Positions 1 through 6,273 of a stretch of DNA of 6,273 nt are shown here, in pieces. The stretch spans positions 1-6,273 of the forward strand of contig DHEJ01000022.1 in NCBI GenBank assembly GCA_002399815.1. Reading direction: 5' to 3'. A program made the translations under genes and the position numbers. The number at the start of each line of letters is the position of its first letter. Position 1 is the first letter of the stretch. This stretch comes from Acholeplasmataceae bacterium UBA4853. GTDB lineage: Bacteria > Bacillota_I > Bacilli_A > Acholeplasmatales > Acholeplasmataceae. Under the pieces are notes generated by a model. It did no database searches. It was not told the origin of the DNA and saw only the letters and a list, made by a program, of their open reading frames with translations.

Positions 1-1833
1 GTGGTATTTCCAAAATACAATTTTGAAACTGAAGAGGCGATTACATTTATTGTCTATGATGGTATTAAACCCAGTATTCAAATTGAACCTGAAATTAGTT
101 TAGATGTTGGAGGTAGGTTGCCAGATTTTTCTACTTTTGTTAATTATAGTGATAACTATGATGCAGTTAGTAGTTTAAAACTGACTATTTTTAGTGGGCT
201 TGTTAATATGAATGTTACAGGGACTTATGATGTGACATATCAAGTATTAGACTTATCTATGAATGAAACAAGTGTTGTTCAAAGGGTTAAAGTAACTGAC
301 CGGATAAAACCTGTGATCAAACAAAAGACTCAAATACTTTTAAATATCAATCAAAAAATTGAAGTTGATAAGTATTTTAGTTTTGAAGATAATTATGATA
401 AGGTTTTAAAGATTCAATTAGACGATTCTTTAGTGAATTACTTAGTTCCAGGCGTTTATGATATTTGGATTATCTCAACTGATCAATCCGGTAATGAAAG
501 TCGTATGGGAACTAAGGTAACCATTGTTGATAATGAATCTCCTGTGATTAAACTAAAAGTTTTAAGTTTAATCATTAATTATCAAGAAGCATTATCCCTT
601 GACCGATTAAAAAATTATATTCAAAGTGTGAGTGATAATTTAGATGATTTAAGTATTGAGGATATTCAAATTACGAGTTACGTTGAAAGTAACTTTATTG
701 GTACATATGAAGTAATTTATGAAGTAACAGATTCTAACAACTTAAAAACAAGTGCTATCTTATCGGTAGTAGTTAAAGATATTGAAGCACCTAAGGTAGT
801 ATTAAAAAGTGAGATTGTAGTCAAAGTATTTGATTTAGAACCATATATTTATGATTACTTACTGATTACTGATAACTATGATAGAAAAGAAACATTAACC
901 ATGAGTAAAACTGGTTCGATTGATACGTCTAAAACCGGTTTATACCGTGTGATTGTTACTGTTAAAGATGCAGCAAAAAATGAAACAATAATGCCTGTTA
1001 TAGTTCAAATAATTGATGATATCTGTCCAAGTGTTCATGCACCATTAGAAATACAGGTAACGGATTTTAAAAGACCTATCTATGAAACGTTAATTACTGC
1101 AAGTGATAACTATGATAAAACATTAAAAATTGTTGTTTTAGATGAAATGATTAATTACACAATAACTGGAAGTTATGAGGTTTTAATTAGCGTTAAGGAT
1201 TTATCATTAAATGAGACAAAAAGAAAATTCACTTTAAACATCATTGATGATGGTCTACCAGAGGTTATTTTAAAAACCTTAAATGTACATATTGGTTTTG
1301 GTGTAGATAGGATTGATTATTTATCCTATGTAGATAAAGTATATGATCAGTATGATAAAAACATAGCATTAGAAGATATTGAAGTGATCTCAAAAGTTGA
1401 TTTAAATGTTATTGGACTGTATCCTGTAATCTACCGTATTAAGGATAGTTATGGTAATGAAAGTGAGTCAACCTTATTAGTATTTATTGATGATTATGAA
1501 TCACCTGTGATTACAGTCAGTGATGTGACTTTAAAAAAAGGTGAAAGATTTGATTATTTAAACTATGCAAGTGCATATGATAACTATGATTTAGATATAT
1601 CCAAAAACATAAAGATTAATCCAAACTTTATTCCTACAACAATTACTGGGCATTATGAAGTCACATTTTATGTTCATGATTCATCAGGAAATTATAGTGA
1701 ATCTAAAGTTATTTTAACGGTGATGGAAGATGATCTATGGGTTGACTATGTAGTCTATGGTTCTGGTGTATTTTTAGTTTTAGGCTCATTACTAGTTTTT
1801 TACATGATGAAGAAAAAACGTGAAAAATTCTAG
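1..1833 (+). CDS. Ig-like repeat surface protein, membrane-anchored, 5'-truncated
   Basis: This is the C-terminal 610 residues of a probable extracellular protein. The reading frame is open at the left edge and there is no signal peptide, so the GTG at position 1 is probably an internal Val codon. Residues 1-20 look like the end of one more repeat. Seven Ig-like repeats follow at about 21-100, 101-177, 178-260, 261-340, 341-417, 418-498 and 499-577. Each begins with a Pro three or four residues in, carries a central DNYD-type motif, then G-x-Y-x-V and a D-x-S-x-N-E-S/T-like segment, and ends in V-x-D. The pattern resembles bacterial Ig-like families such as Big_3 or DUF5011. One hydrophobic helix (about 583-603) and a KKKREKF tail end the protein, predicting an outside N-terminus and a short cytoplasmic tail. 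There is no LPXTG. A structural or adhesive role is inferred; no enzymatic domain is visible and the ligand is unknown. Confidence 0.85.
   Translation: MVFPKYNFETEEAITFIVYDGIKPSIQIEPEISLDVGGRLPDFSTFVNYSDNYDAVSSLKLTIFSGLVNMNVTGTYDVTYQVLDLSMNETSVVQRVKVTDRIKPVIKQKTQILLNINQKIEVDKYFSFEDNYDKVLKIQLDDSLVNYLVPGVYDIWIISTDQSGNESRMGTKVTIVDNESPVIKLKVLSLIINYQEALSLDRLKNYIQSVSDNLDDLSIEDIQITSYVESNFIGTYEVIYEVTDSNNLKTSAILSVVVKDIEAPKVVLKSEIVVKVFDLEPYIYDYLLITDNYDRKETLTMSKTGSIDTSKTGLYRVIVTVKDAAKNETIMPVIVQIIDDICPSVHAPLEIQVTDFKRPIYETLITASDNYDKTLKIVVLDEMINYTITGSYEVLISVKDLSLNETKRKFTLNIIDDGLPEVILKTLNVHIGFGVDRIDYLSYVDKVYDQYDKNIALEDIEVISKVDLNVIGLYPVIYRIKDSYGNESESTLLVFIDDYESPVITVSDVTLKKGERFDYLNYASAYDNYDLDISKNIKINPNFIPTTITGHYEVTFYVHDSSGNYSESKVILTVMEDDLWVDYVVYGSGVFLVLGSLLVFYMMKKKREKF
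61..1731 (+). repeat. Seven tandem Ig-like coding repeats, about 240 bp each
   Basis: The repeats are 77-83 codons each and diverged at both protein and DNA level, but the core is still visible in DNA: GATAACTATGAT occurs exactly at 151, 871, 1105 and 1579, and with one mismatch at 388. Units 1 and 4, 2 and 5, and 3 and 6 match each other best by eye, giving a super-period of about 720 bp. For example, 151 to 871 is 720 bp and 388 to 1105 is 717 bp. Unit 7 most resembles units 3 and 6. Units 3 and 6 have modified centres (DNLD and DQYD) followed by a shared EDI segment. The array probably continues to the left of the window. Confidence 0.8.
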
Positions 1834-1848
1834 GCTTTCTAGTATAAT
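1820..1848 (+). promoter_or_regulatory. Sigma-70-type promoter for the flavodoxin gene
   Basis: A perfect TATAAT -10 box lies at 1843-1848. Seventeen bases upstream, GTGAAA at 1820-1825 matches TTGACA at four of six positions. The predicted transcript start is near 1855, giving a leader of about 24 bases before the ATG at 1879. The -35 element lies inside the last codons of the upstream surface-protein gene, and no terminator separates the two genes, so some read-through from upstream is possible. Confidence 0.6.
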
Positions 1849-1865
1849 TAGTAATGTATTGGTTT

Positions 1866-1872
1866 GAAAGGG
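1866..1872 (+). promoter_or_regulatory. Ribosome binding site deciding the flavodoxin start
   Basis: GAAAGGG ends six bases before the ATG at 1879 and twelve before the ATG at 1885. The TTG at 1864 overlaps this site and cannot be served by it. The spacing favours 1879. Homology alone would also allow 1885, which starts with MAIL just ahead of the first beta strand. Confidence 0.6.
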
Positions 1873-1878
1873 TATGTG

Positions 1879-2310
1879 ATGATTATGGCAATACTTGTTG
1901 TTTATTGGACTGGGACTGGAAATACTGAAATTATCGCTCAAAAAATTCATGAGGGTATTTTAGAAGCTGGTGTAGATGCAGACTTAAAATTAATTGATGA
2001 AGTACTTGCTGATGATATTAGTAGTTATGATAAGATTGCTATTGGATGTCCATCGATGGGTATAGAAGAGTTAGAACCAGAAGAATTTTTACCTTGGTAT
2101 GATGAAATTGAACCATTATTAGGTGATAAACCGTTAGTTATTTTTGGATCATATGGTTGGGGTGAAGGTGAATGGATGGATTATTGGCAAGACCGAGTTA
2201 GAGATCTTGGACTTAATCTGTTTGAAGAAGGTATTAAAATTAACTCAACACCGTCATCAAAAGAAGCATTAATGTGTAAAGAATTTGGTAAAAGATTTGC
2301 TTTAAGTTAA
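1879..2310 (+). CDS. Short-chain flavodoxin
   Basis: This is a cytoplasmic one-electron carrier with non-covalent FMN, standing in for ferredoxin in low-potential redox reactions. From the ATG at 1879 it has 143 residues, the usual short-chain length. The N-terminal beta strand runs straight into the FMN phosphate loop TGTGNT (residues 11-16). GCPSMG (56-61) is the loop on one face of the isoalloxazine ring, and FGSYGWGEGEW (89-99), with aromatic Tyr92 and Trp94, is the loop on the other face. The protein is acidic between residues 63 and 83, as is typical. The gene stands alone between its own promoter and a terminator. The redox partners cannot be told from the neighbours. The exact start is uncertain: the frame is open back to a TTG at 1864, but the ribosome binding site favours 1879, with ATG 1885 as the alternative. 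The family assignment is secure. Confidence 0.93.
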   Translation: MIMAILVVYWTGTGNTEIIAQKIHEGILEAGVDADLKLIDEVLADDISSYDKIAIGCPSMGIEELEPEEFLPWYDEIEPLLGDKPLVIFGSYGWGEGEWMDYWQDRVRDLGLNLFEEGIKINSTPSSKEALMCKEFGKRFALS

Positions 2311-2334
2311 GAAGGATTTCAGTAATCCTTTTTT
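2310..2334 (+). terminator. Rho-independent terminator after flavodoxin
   Basis: AAGGATT (2312-2318) pairs perfectly with AATCCTT (2324-2330) around a five-base loop. The descending arm runs into a T tract (2329-2334). A further G-T and A-T pair can extend the base of the stem to the last A of the flavodoxin stop codon. The hairpin starts one base after the TAA. Confidence 0.85.
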
Positions 2335-2341
2335 ACTCATG

Positions 2342-2347
2342 TATAAT
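2342..2347 (+). promoter_or_regulatory. Probable dnaE promoter (-10 box)
   Basis: A perfect TATAAT lies 21 bases upstream of the dnaE ATG and just after the flavodoxin terminator. A TG sits directly before it (2340-2341), one base closer than in a true extended -10. The best -35 candidate is TTCAGT at 2318-2323, with an 18-base spacer and only three of six matches; it falls in the loop of the terminator hairpin. Transcription would start near 2354, leaving a very short leader of about 15 bases. Confidence 0.5.
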
Positions 2348-2354
2348 AGATAAT

Positions 2355-2360
2355 AGAGGA
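2355..2360 (+). promoter_or_regulatory. Ribosome binding site of dnaE
   Basis: AGAGGA ends eight bases before the ATG at 2369. This fixes the dnaE start, because in-frame stops at 2354 (TAG) and 2366 (TGA) leave no start codon further upstream under either genetic code. An out-of-frame ATG at 2365 lies only four bases from the same site. Confidence 0.65.
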
Positions 2361-2368
2361 AAAGATGA

Positions 2369-5302
2369 ATGATTGGTACACTTTACATTAAAAGTGCATA
2401 TTCCATGTTGAATTCAACACTTCAATTAGAGTCTATTTTTTTTCATGCAAAAAAACATCAATATGATTTTGTTTGTTTAACCGACGATCAAAATCTGCAT
2501 GGGTTATATAAGTTTTTAATACTTGCTAAAAAGTACCAGATTAAACCAATTATTGGATTAGAAGTAGTTTTAAAGTATAAAGAACATCAAATAAGTTTAT
2601 TACTTTATGCAAGAAATGATACTGAACTCAGTAAGTTAATTGCATTTTCTTCCATGGTTTTAATTAATGGAACATTAAATTTAGTCGATGTTTTAGAAGA
2701 ACTTAATCAATTGTTTGTTGTTTTTCCAAGTAACCAATTATTTGTTGAACAATATGTTGAAAAAGAAGTTTATTTAACTGAAATTATTAAAGAATTATCC
2801 TATAGCATTAAGAATTTAGCAATTGGATTATCACTTCAAAGTGATATTTTGATGCATCAAGTGACACCTTTGTTTTACCGGATTGCAAAAACATTAAAGT
2901 TACTCGTATTACCAACCCATAAAACAGTTTACATTAATCCCGATGAACATATCACGTATCAAATGTTAAAAAAAGTAGATAATCCAAATGCATTAGAAGA
3001 TCAAAAGGATTATTCTTTTTTAAGTAAAAATGAGTTAACAAAACACTACAGTGATTACATGGAAGTGTTTTTGAATTTAGACAAAGTTTTTAAACATGTC
3101 ACATATAGTTATTTAGATAAAGTATTTAAATTACCAAAATATCCGACTAAAGACCAAATAGATGCTCAAGTATATTTAAGTGCACTAGCAACTAAAGGCT
3201 TACAAAAAAGATTGGAAAAAGTTATTAATCCCGAACATGAAATATATCAAAAGAGGTTATTGCATGAACTGGATGTTATTCATCAAATGGGATATGACGA
3301 TTATTTTTTAATCGTTTATGATTTTGTAAGATTTGCTAAAACAAATGATATTTTAGTGGGTCCAGGTAGAGGTAGTGCTGCTGGTAGTTTGGTTGCTTAT
3401 TGTTTGGGTATCACAGATGTTAACCCAATTGAATATGATTTATTATTTGAACGATTTTTGAATATTGATAGACGTACCATGCCAGATATTGATTTAGATT
3501 TTCCTGATAATAAAAGAGATTTAGTCATTGATTATGTCAAAGAAAAATATGGTAAAAAGCATGTTGTTTCTATTTCAACATTTACTACATTTGCAGAAAA
3601 GTCAGCATTAAGAGATATTGCAAAGATTATGAAGATGGATGGTTCAAGAATTAATGCGATCATCAAAAGTATTTTAAAAAATACATTTGATGATACCGAT
3701 AAAGAAGCTGTTACATTAATCAATATAGCAAAAACACTTGAAGGATTACCAAGACAAACAGGAACACACGCGGCTGGAATCATTTTATCAGAAGAAGATT
3801 TAAGCTTATATGTACCGCTTCAAAATGGACCGCATCAAATGCTTCAGTCGCAGTTTGAAGCATCTGATTTAGAAGCTTTAGGATTTTTAAAGATTGATTT
3901 TTTGGGGTTAAGAAACCTAAGTATTATTGATGATGTGATGAAACTTGAAGGACTTAAGTTTAAATTAAGTGATATTCCTTTAGATGATATAAAAACTTAT
4001 GAAACCTTAAAGAATGTTGATGTTACAGGTATATTTCAATTAGAATCCCCTGGAATGCGTCATACAATTAGGAAGCTACAGCCTTCTAAATTCGAAGATA
4101 TTGTCGCACTTTTAGCCCTTTTTAGACCTGGACCAATGGAATTTATTGATGATTATATTGATAGACTCCAAGGAGGAAGTTATGATTTAGTTGACCCTTC
4201 AATTGATGATATTTTAAAACCGACATATGGTATTATTGTGTATCAAGAACAGATTATGAAAATCGCTCAATTATTTGCGGGTTATTCTTTAAGTCAAGCA
4301 GACTTATTAAGAAGAGGGATTGCTAAAAAAGATAGAGAAATCTTAGAAAAAGAAAAGAAGAACTTTATTGAGTTATCCGTTTCTAATGGTAGAGATTTAA
4401 ATACTGCAACAAAGATCTATGATTATATTGAGAAGTTTGCACTTTATGGATTTAACCGAAGTCATAGTGTTTCTTATGCATTATTAGCGTATCAAATGGC
4501 ATATTTAAAAACACATTACTATCAATCATTTATGGCTGTACTTATGACAAATATGGTCTCAAATACAGAAGGACTTATTGCATATATTGATCAGGTTCAA
4601 AAAAGAAGTATTAGTGTTTTTGGACCAAACATTAATGATTCTACTGATGTATTTATGAAGTATAATCAAGGATTATTAAGTCCATTAACACTGATTAAAG
4701 GTATTGGAAATCAGATTGTTTCAAAGATTATGATTGAAAGGTCAAATGGATTGTTTAAGGATTTTGTAGATTTCAAAGAAAGAATGAAACAAAACATTAA
4801 TGAAAAAACACTAATTTCATTGATACATGCTGGAGCATTTGACAGTTTTGGTTTAAGTCATGCAAGTATGTTAACAAAAACGAGTCTTCAACAATCAGGA
4901 TTTGAAAATTTCATTGATGATTATCAAGAAAAAAATATAGATGAATTACCATTTGATGATTTAAAAGCACAAGAAAAGGAAGTCTTAGGATTTAATTTAA
5001 AGTATGTCTTTGATGAAGCGTTTGAAAAGTTAAAACTTAAATATAAAATTGATGTATTTGATCCATTAAAAAAAGATATTCGTGTGATTGGAAAGATTCA
5101 ACAGATTAAAGAGATTAAAACAAAAAAAGGTGATCTTATGGCGTTTATTGATTTTGATGCCGGTACGATACTTAATTTAACACTGTTTCCAAAAGACTAT
5201 TTAGCGTACAAAGCGCTATTTAATGAAAAATATTTACTAATTGAAGCACGTATTGATAAAAATGGTTATATAATAAATAAAATAGAGAAAGTAAAGGTCT
5301 AG
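2369..5302 (+). CDS. dnaE: DNA polymerase III subunit alpha (DnaE)
   Basis: This is the template-directed DNA polymerase of the replisome. In low-G+C bacteria DnaE normally works beside PolC, extending primers mainly on the lagging strand. The order is: N-terminal PHP domain (about 1-200), palm with GPGRGSAAGS (331-340) and PDIDLDF (372-378; catalytic Asp373 and Asp375), third catalytic Asp510 in KIDFLGLRN (508-516), fingers with GIFQLES (554-560), RPGP (586-589), YQEQ (625-628) and YGFNRSHS (693-700), helix-hairpin-helix near 775-795, and C-terminal OB fold (about 903-977). All polymerase signatures are intact, so it should be active. The PHP metal site is degenerate: HxH is replaced by Tyr6-Ile-Lys8 and TDH by TDD (38-40), so no PHP-based proofreading is expected, and no DEDD exonuclease is present. 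At 977 residues it is shorter than the usual 1,100-1,160. The start is fixed by AGAGGA and upstream in-frame stops. It is followed at three bases by an aminopeptidase gene. Confidence 0.97.
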   Translation: MIGTLYIKSAYSMLNSTLQLESIFFHAKKHQYDFVCLTDDQNLHGLYKFLILAKKYQIKPIIGLEVVLKYKEHQISLLLYARNDTELSKLIAFSSMVLINGTLNLVDVLEELNQLFVVFPSNQLFVEQYVEKEVYLTEIIKELSYSIKNLAIGLSLQSDILMHQVTPLFYRIAKTLKLLVLPTHKTVYINPDEHITYQMLKKVDNPNALEDQKDYSFLSKNELTKHYSDYMEVFLNLDKVFKHVTYSYLDKVFKLPKYPTKDQIDAQVYLSALATKGLQKRLEKVINPEHEIYQKRLLHELDVIHQMGYDDYFLIVYDFVRFAKTNDILVGPGRGSAAGSLVAYCLGITDVNPIEYDLLFERFLNIDRRTMPDIDLDFPDNKRDLVIDYVKEKYGKKHVVSISTFTTFAEKSALRDIAKIMKMDGSRINAIIKSILKNTFDDTDKEAVTLINIAKTLEGLPRQTGTHAAGIILSEEDLSLYVPLQNGPHQMLQSQFEASDLEALGFLKIDFLGLRNLSIIDDVMKLEGLKFKLSDIPLDDIKTYETLKNVDVTGIFQLESPGMRHTIRKLQPSKFEDIVALLALFRPGPMEFIDDYIDRLQGGSYDLVDPSIDDILKPTYGIIVYQEQIMKIAQLFAGYSLSQADLLRRGIAKKDREILEKEKKNFIELSVSNGRDLNTATKIYDYIEKFALYGFNRSHSVSYALLAYQMAYLKTHYYQSFMAVLMTNMVSNTEGLIAYIDQVQKRSISVFGPNINDSTDVFMKYNQGLLSPLTLIKGIGNQIVSKIMIERSNGLFKDFVDFKERMKQNINEKTLISLIHAGAFDSFGLSHASMLTKTSLQQSGFENFIDDYQEKNIDELPFDDLKAQEKEVLGFNLKYVFDEAFEKLKLKYKIDVFDPLKKDIRVIGKIQQIKEIKTKKGDLMAFIDFDAGTILNLTLFPKDYLAYKALFNEKYLLIEARIDKNGYIINKIEKVKV
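5293..5297 (+). promoter_or_regulatory. Ribosome binding site of the aminopeptidase gene
   Basis: AAAGG lies within the last codons of dnaE and ends eight bases before the ATG at 5306. It gives the downstream gene its own initiation signal even though the genes are only three bases apart. Translational coupling to dnaE is likely. Confidence 0.6.
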
Positions 5303-5305
5303 AAA

Positions 5306-6273
5306 ATGCCAAATAATATATTATTAGAAAAGTATGCAAGATTAGCTGTTGTTACGGGTGCTAATGTTCAAAAGAATCAAATTGTTGTTTTACGTACTTC
5401 AACTGAAGCAGTAGAATTAACAAGAGAAATTGCAAAGCAAGCATATATTGCTGGAGCAAAAAAAGTTCATGTCATTTGGAGTGATGAACGTATTTCAAAA
5501 CACGCTTTTGATTATGCAGAAGTTGAAAATTTAAAAGAAATGCCACAATGGTCAATTGATCAATATAAGTATTTTGTTGACCAAAATGCAGCATTTATTT
5601 CTATTGTTTCTCCATTACCTAACGCACTTGCTGGTGTAGATGGTAAAAAGATGCAAGAAGTTCAAATTGCAAATATGAAACCTATCCAATTTTTTAGAGA
5701 ACACACTATGGGTAATAAATCACAATGGACAATTGTTGCAGCAAGTAATCCAACTTGGGCTAGTAAATTATTTCCTGAACTTCAAGGTAGAAATGCTGTT
5801 GAAAAACTATGGGATGCAATCTTTATGGCATGTCGTGTAACCATTGATAATGACCCTGTGGAAGATTGGAAGAAACATAATGAGTACTTAAGTAGAAATA
5901 ATAAAATGTTAAATGATGCAAACTTTAGATCATTACACTTTACCAATAGTTTGGGTACCGATTTAGTTGTTGAACTTATAACTGACCATGTGTGGGCAGG
6001 TGGATCTGAAAAAGCTGGTAATGGTGTTGTATTTAACCCAAATATCCCAACTGAAGAATCATTTACTATGCCTTATAAATTTGGAACTCAAGGAAAAGTA
6101 GTTGCTACGAAACCACTGAATAACCAAGGTCGTATTATTGATCAATTCTGGTTAGAATTTAAAGAAGGTAAAGTAGTTGATTTTGATGCAGCTGTAGATA
6201 AAGAAGCACTTCAAAATGTTCTTGATTTTGATCCAAATTCAAGATACATCGGTGAAATTGCTTTAATTGCTCA
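5306..6273 (+). CDS. Aminopeptidase, M29 family (AmpS/PepS/AmpT type), 3'-truncated
   Basis: This is a cytoplasmic dimetal aminopeptidase that removes N-terminal residues from peptides, probably in peptide turnover for amino-acid supply. The frame is open from the ATG at 5306 to the window edge: 322 codons and two extra bases, of about 410 expected. The N-terminal domain covers roughly residues 1-190. The catalytic domain shows GTDLVVEL (about 221-228), the family hallmark NIPTEE (246-251) with metal-ligand Glu250 or Glu251, a TKPL segment, and YIGEIAL (314-320) with Glu317, the second carboxylate ligand. The remaining ligands known for the family (two His, an Asp, and a catalytic Tyr) would lie beyond the edge, so activity cannot be confirmed here. 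It sits three bases after dnaE with its own AAAGG site, implying an operon; no convincing separate promoter is seen. Substrate preference cannot be read from the sequence, so ampS, pepS and ampT cannot be told apart. Confidence 0.92.
   Translation, partial: MPNNILLEKYARLAVVTGANVQKNQIVVLRTSTEAVELTREIAKQAYIAGAKKVHVIWSDERISKHAFDYAEVENLKEMPQWSIDQYKYFVDQNAAFISIVSPLPNALAGVDGKKMQEVQIANMKPIQFFREHTMGNKSQWTIVAASNPTWASKLFPELQGRNAVEKLWDAIFMACRVTIDNDPVEDWKKHNEYLSRNNKMLNDANFRSLHFTNSLGTDLVVELITDHVWAGGSEKAGNGVVFNPNIPTEESFTMPYKFGTQGKVVATKPLNNQGRIIDQFWLEFKEGKVVDFDAAVDKEALQNVLDFDPNSRYIGEIALIA

Noticed and set aside
1..1833. Cadherin or hyalin-type (HYR) identity for the repeats, based on D-x-x-GN and DNYD motifs.
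   Set aside because: The shared features are generic to beta-sandwich repeats. The calcium-binding motif set of cadherins is not present in order, so only 'Ig-like' is supportable.
1831..1844. CTAG...CTAG inverted repeat after the surface-protein stop, as a terminator or operator.
   Set aside because: CTAG is self-complementary, the stem is only four pairs and there is no T tract.
1864..1878. TTG at 1864 or GTG at 1876 as the flavodoxin start.
   Set aside because: TTG 1864 overlaps the GAAAGGG ribosome site, GTG 1876 is too close to it, and flavodoxins begin directly with the first beta strand.
3532..3783. An 83-codon open frame on the minus strand.
   Set aside because: It lies wholly inside dnaE, antisense to the conserved palm/thumb region, has no recognisable motif and is an expected shadow of the real gene.
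5269..5274. Perfect TATAAT inside the end of dnaE, a possible promoter for the aminopeptidase gene.
   Set aside because: No -35 at suitable spacing: TTGATA at 5253 is only 10 bases away and TTGAAG at 5241 is 22. Such hexamers are frequent by chance in this AT-rich coding sequence. A weak internal promoter cannot be excluded.
1..6273. A hidden novel system (CRISPR, retron, toxin-antitoxin, phage or transposon cargo, structured RNA).
   Set aside because: Nearly every base is in one of four recognisable genes; the gaps are 58 bases or less and are explained by promoters, ribosome sites and one terminator. No short direct-repeat array, inverted terminal repeats or tRNA-like fold was seen.

Overview
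The window looks like an ordinary chromosomal stretch from a low-G+C bacterium of the Firmicutes/Mollicutes branch, most plausibly Acholeplasma-like. It is strongly AT-rich (about one third G+C by eye). Tryptophan is written TGG throughout, with no in-frame TGA in any gene, so there is no sign of the Mycoplasma code. The surface protein is held by a C-terminal membrane helix rather than an LPXTG wall-sorting signal, which suits a wall-less cell. The assignment is inferred from style; no species-specific marker is present.

All genes lie on the + strand. (1) 1-1833 is the C-terminal part of a large surface protein: seven tandem Ig-like repeats of about 80 residues, one membrane helix and a basic tail. 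It starts outside the window. (2) A promoter overlapping its end leads into a short-chain flavodoxin (1879-2310), closed by a clear hairpin/T-run terminator. (3) A new promoter just after the terminator leads into dnaE (2369-5302), the alpha subunit of DNA polymerase III, compact at 977 residues. (4) Three bases after the dnaE stop, a metallo-aminopeptidase of family M29 begins (5306) and runs off the right edge after 322 codons.

Functionally this is three transcription units side by side: an envelope protein, a monocistronic redox carrier, and a dnaE-aminopeptidase operon that pairs replication with peptide turnover and has no obvious mechanistic link. Coding is dense, with gaps of 45, 58 and 3 bases, and no gene-free stretch exceeds 60 bases. 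I see no mobile element, CRISPR array, RNA gene, phage gene or defence system, and no evidence of an undescribed multi-gene system. The most distinctive pattern is a three-unit higher-order repeat (A-B-C-A-B-C-C') in the surface protein.
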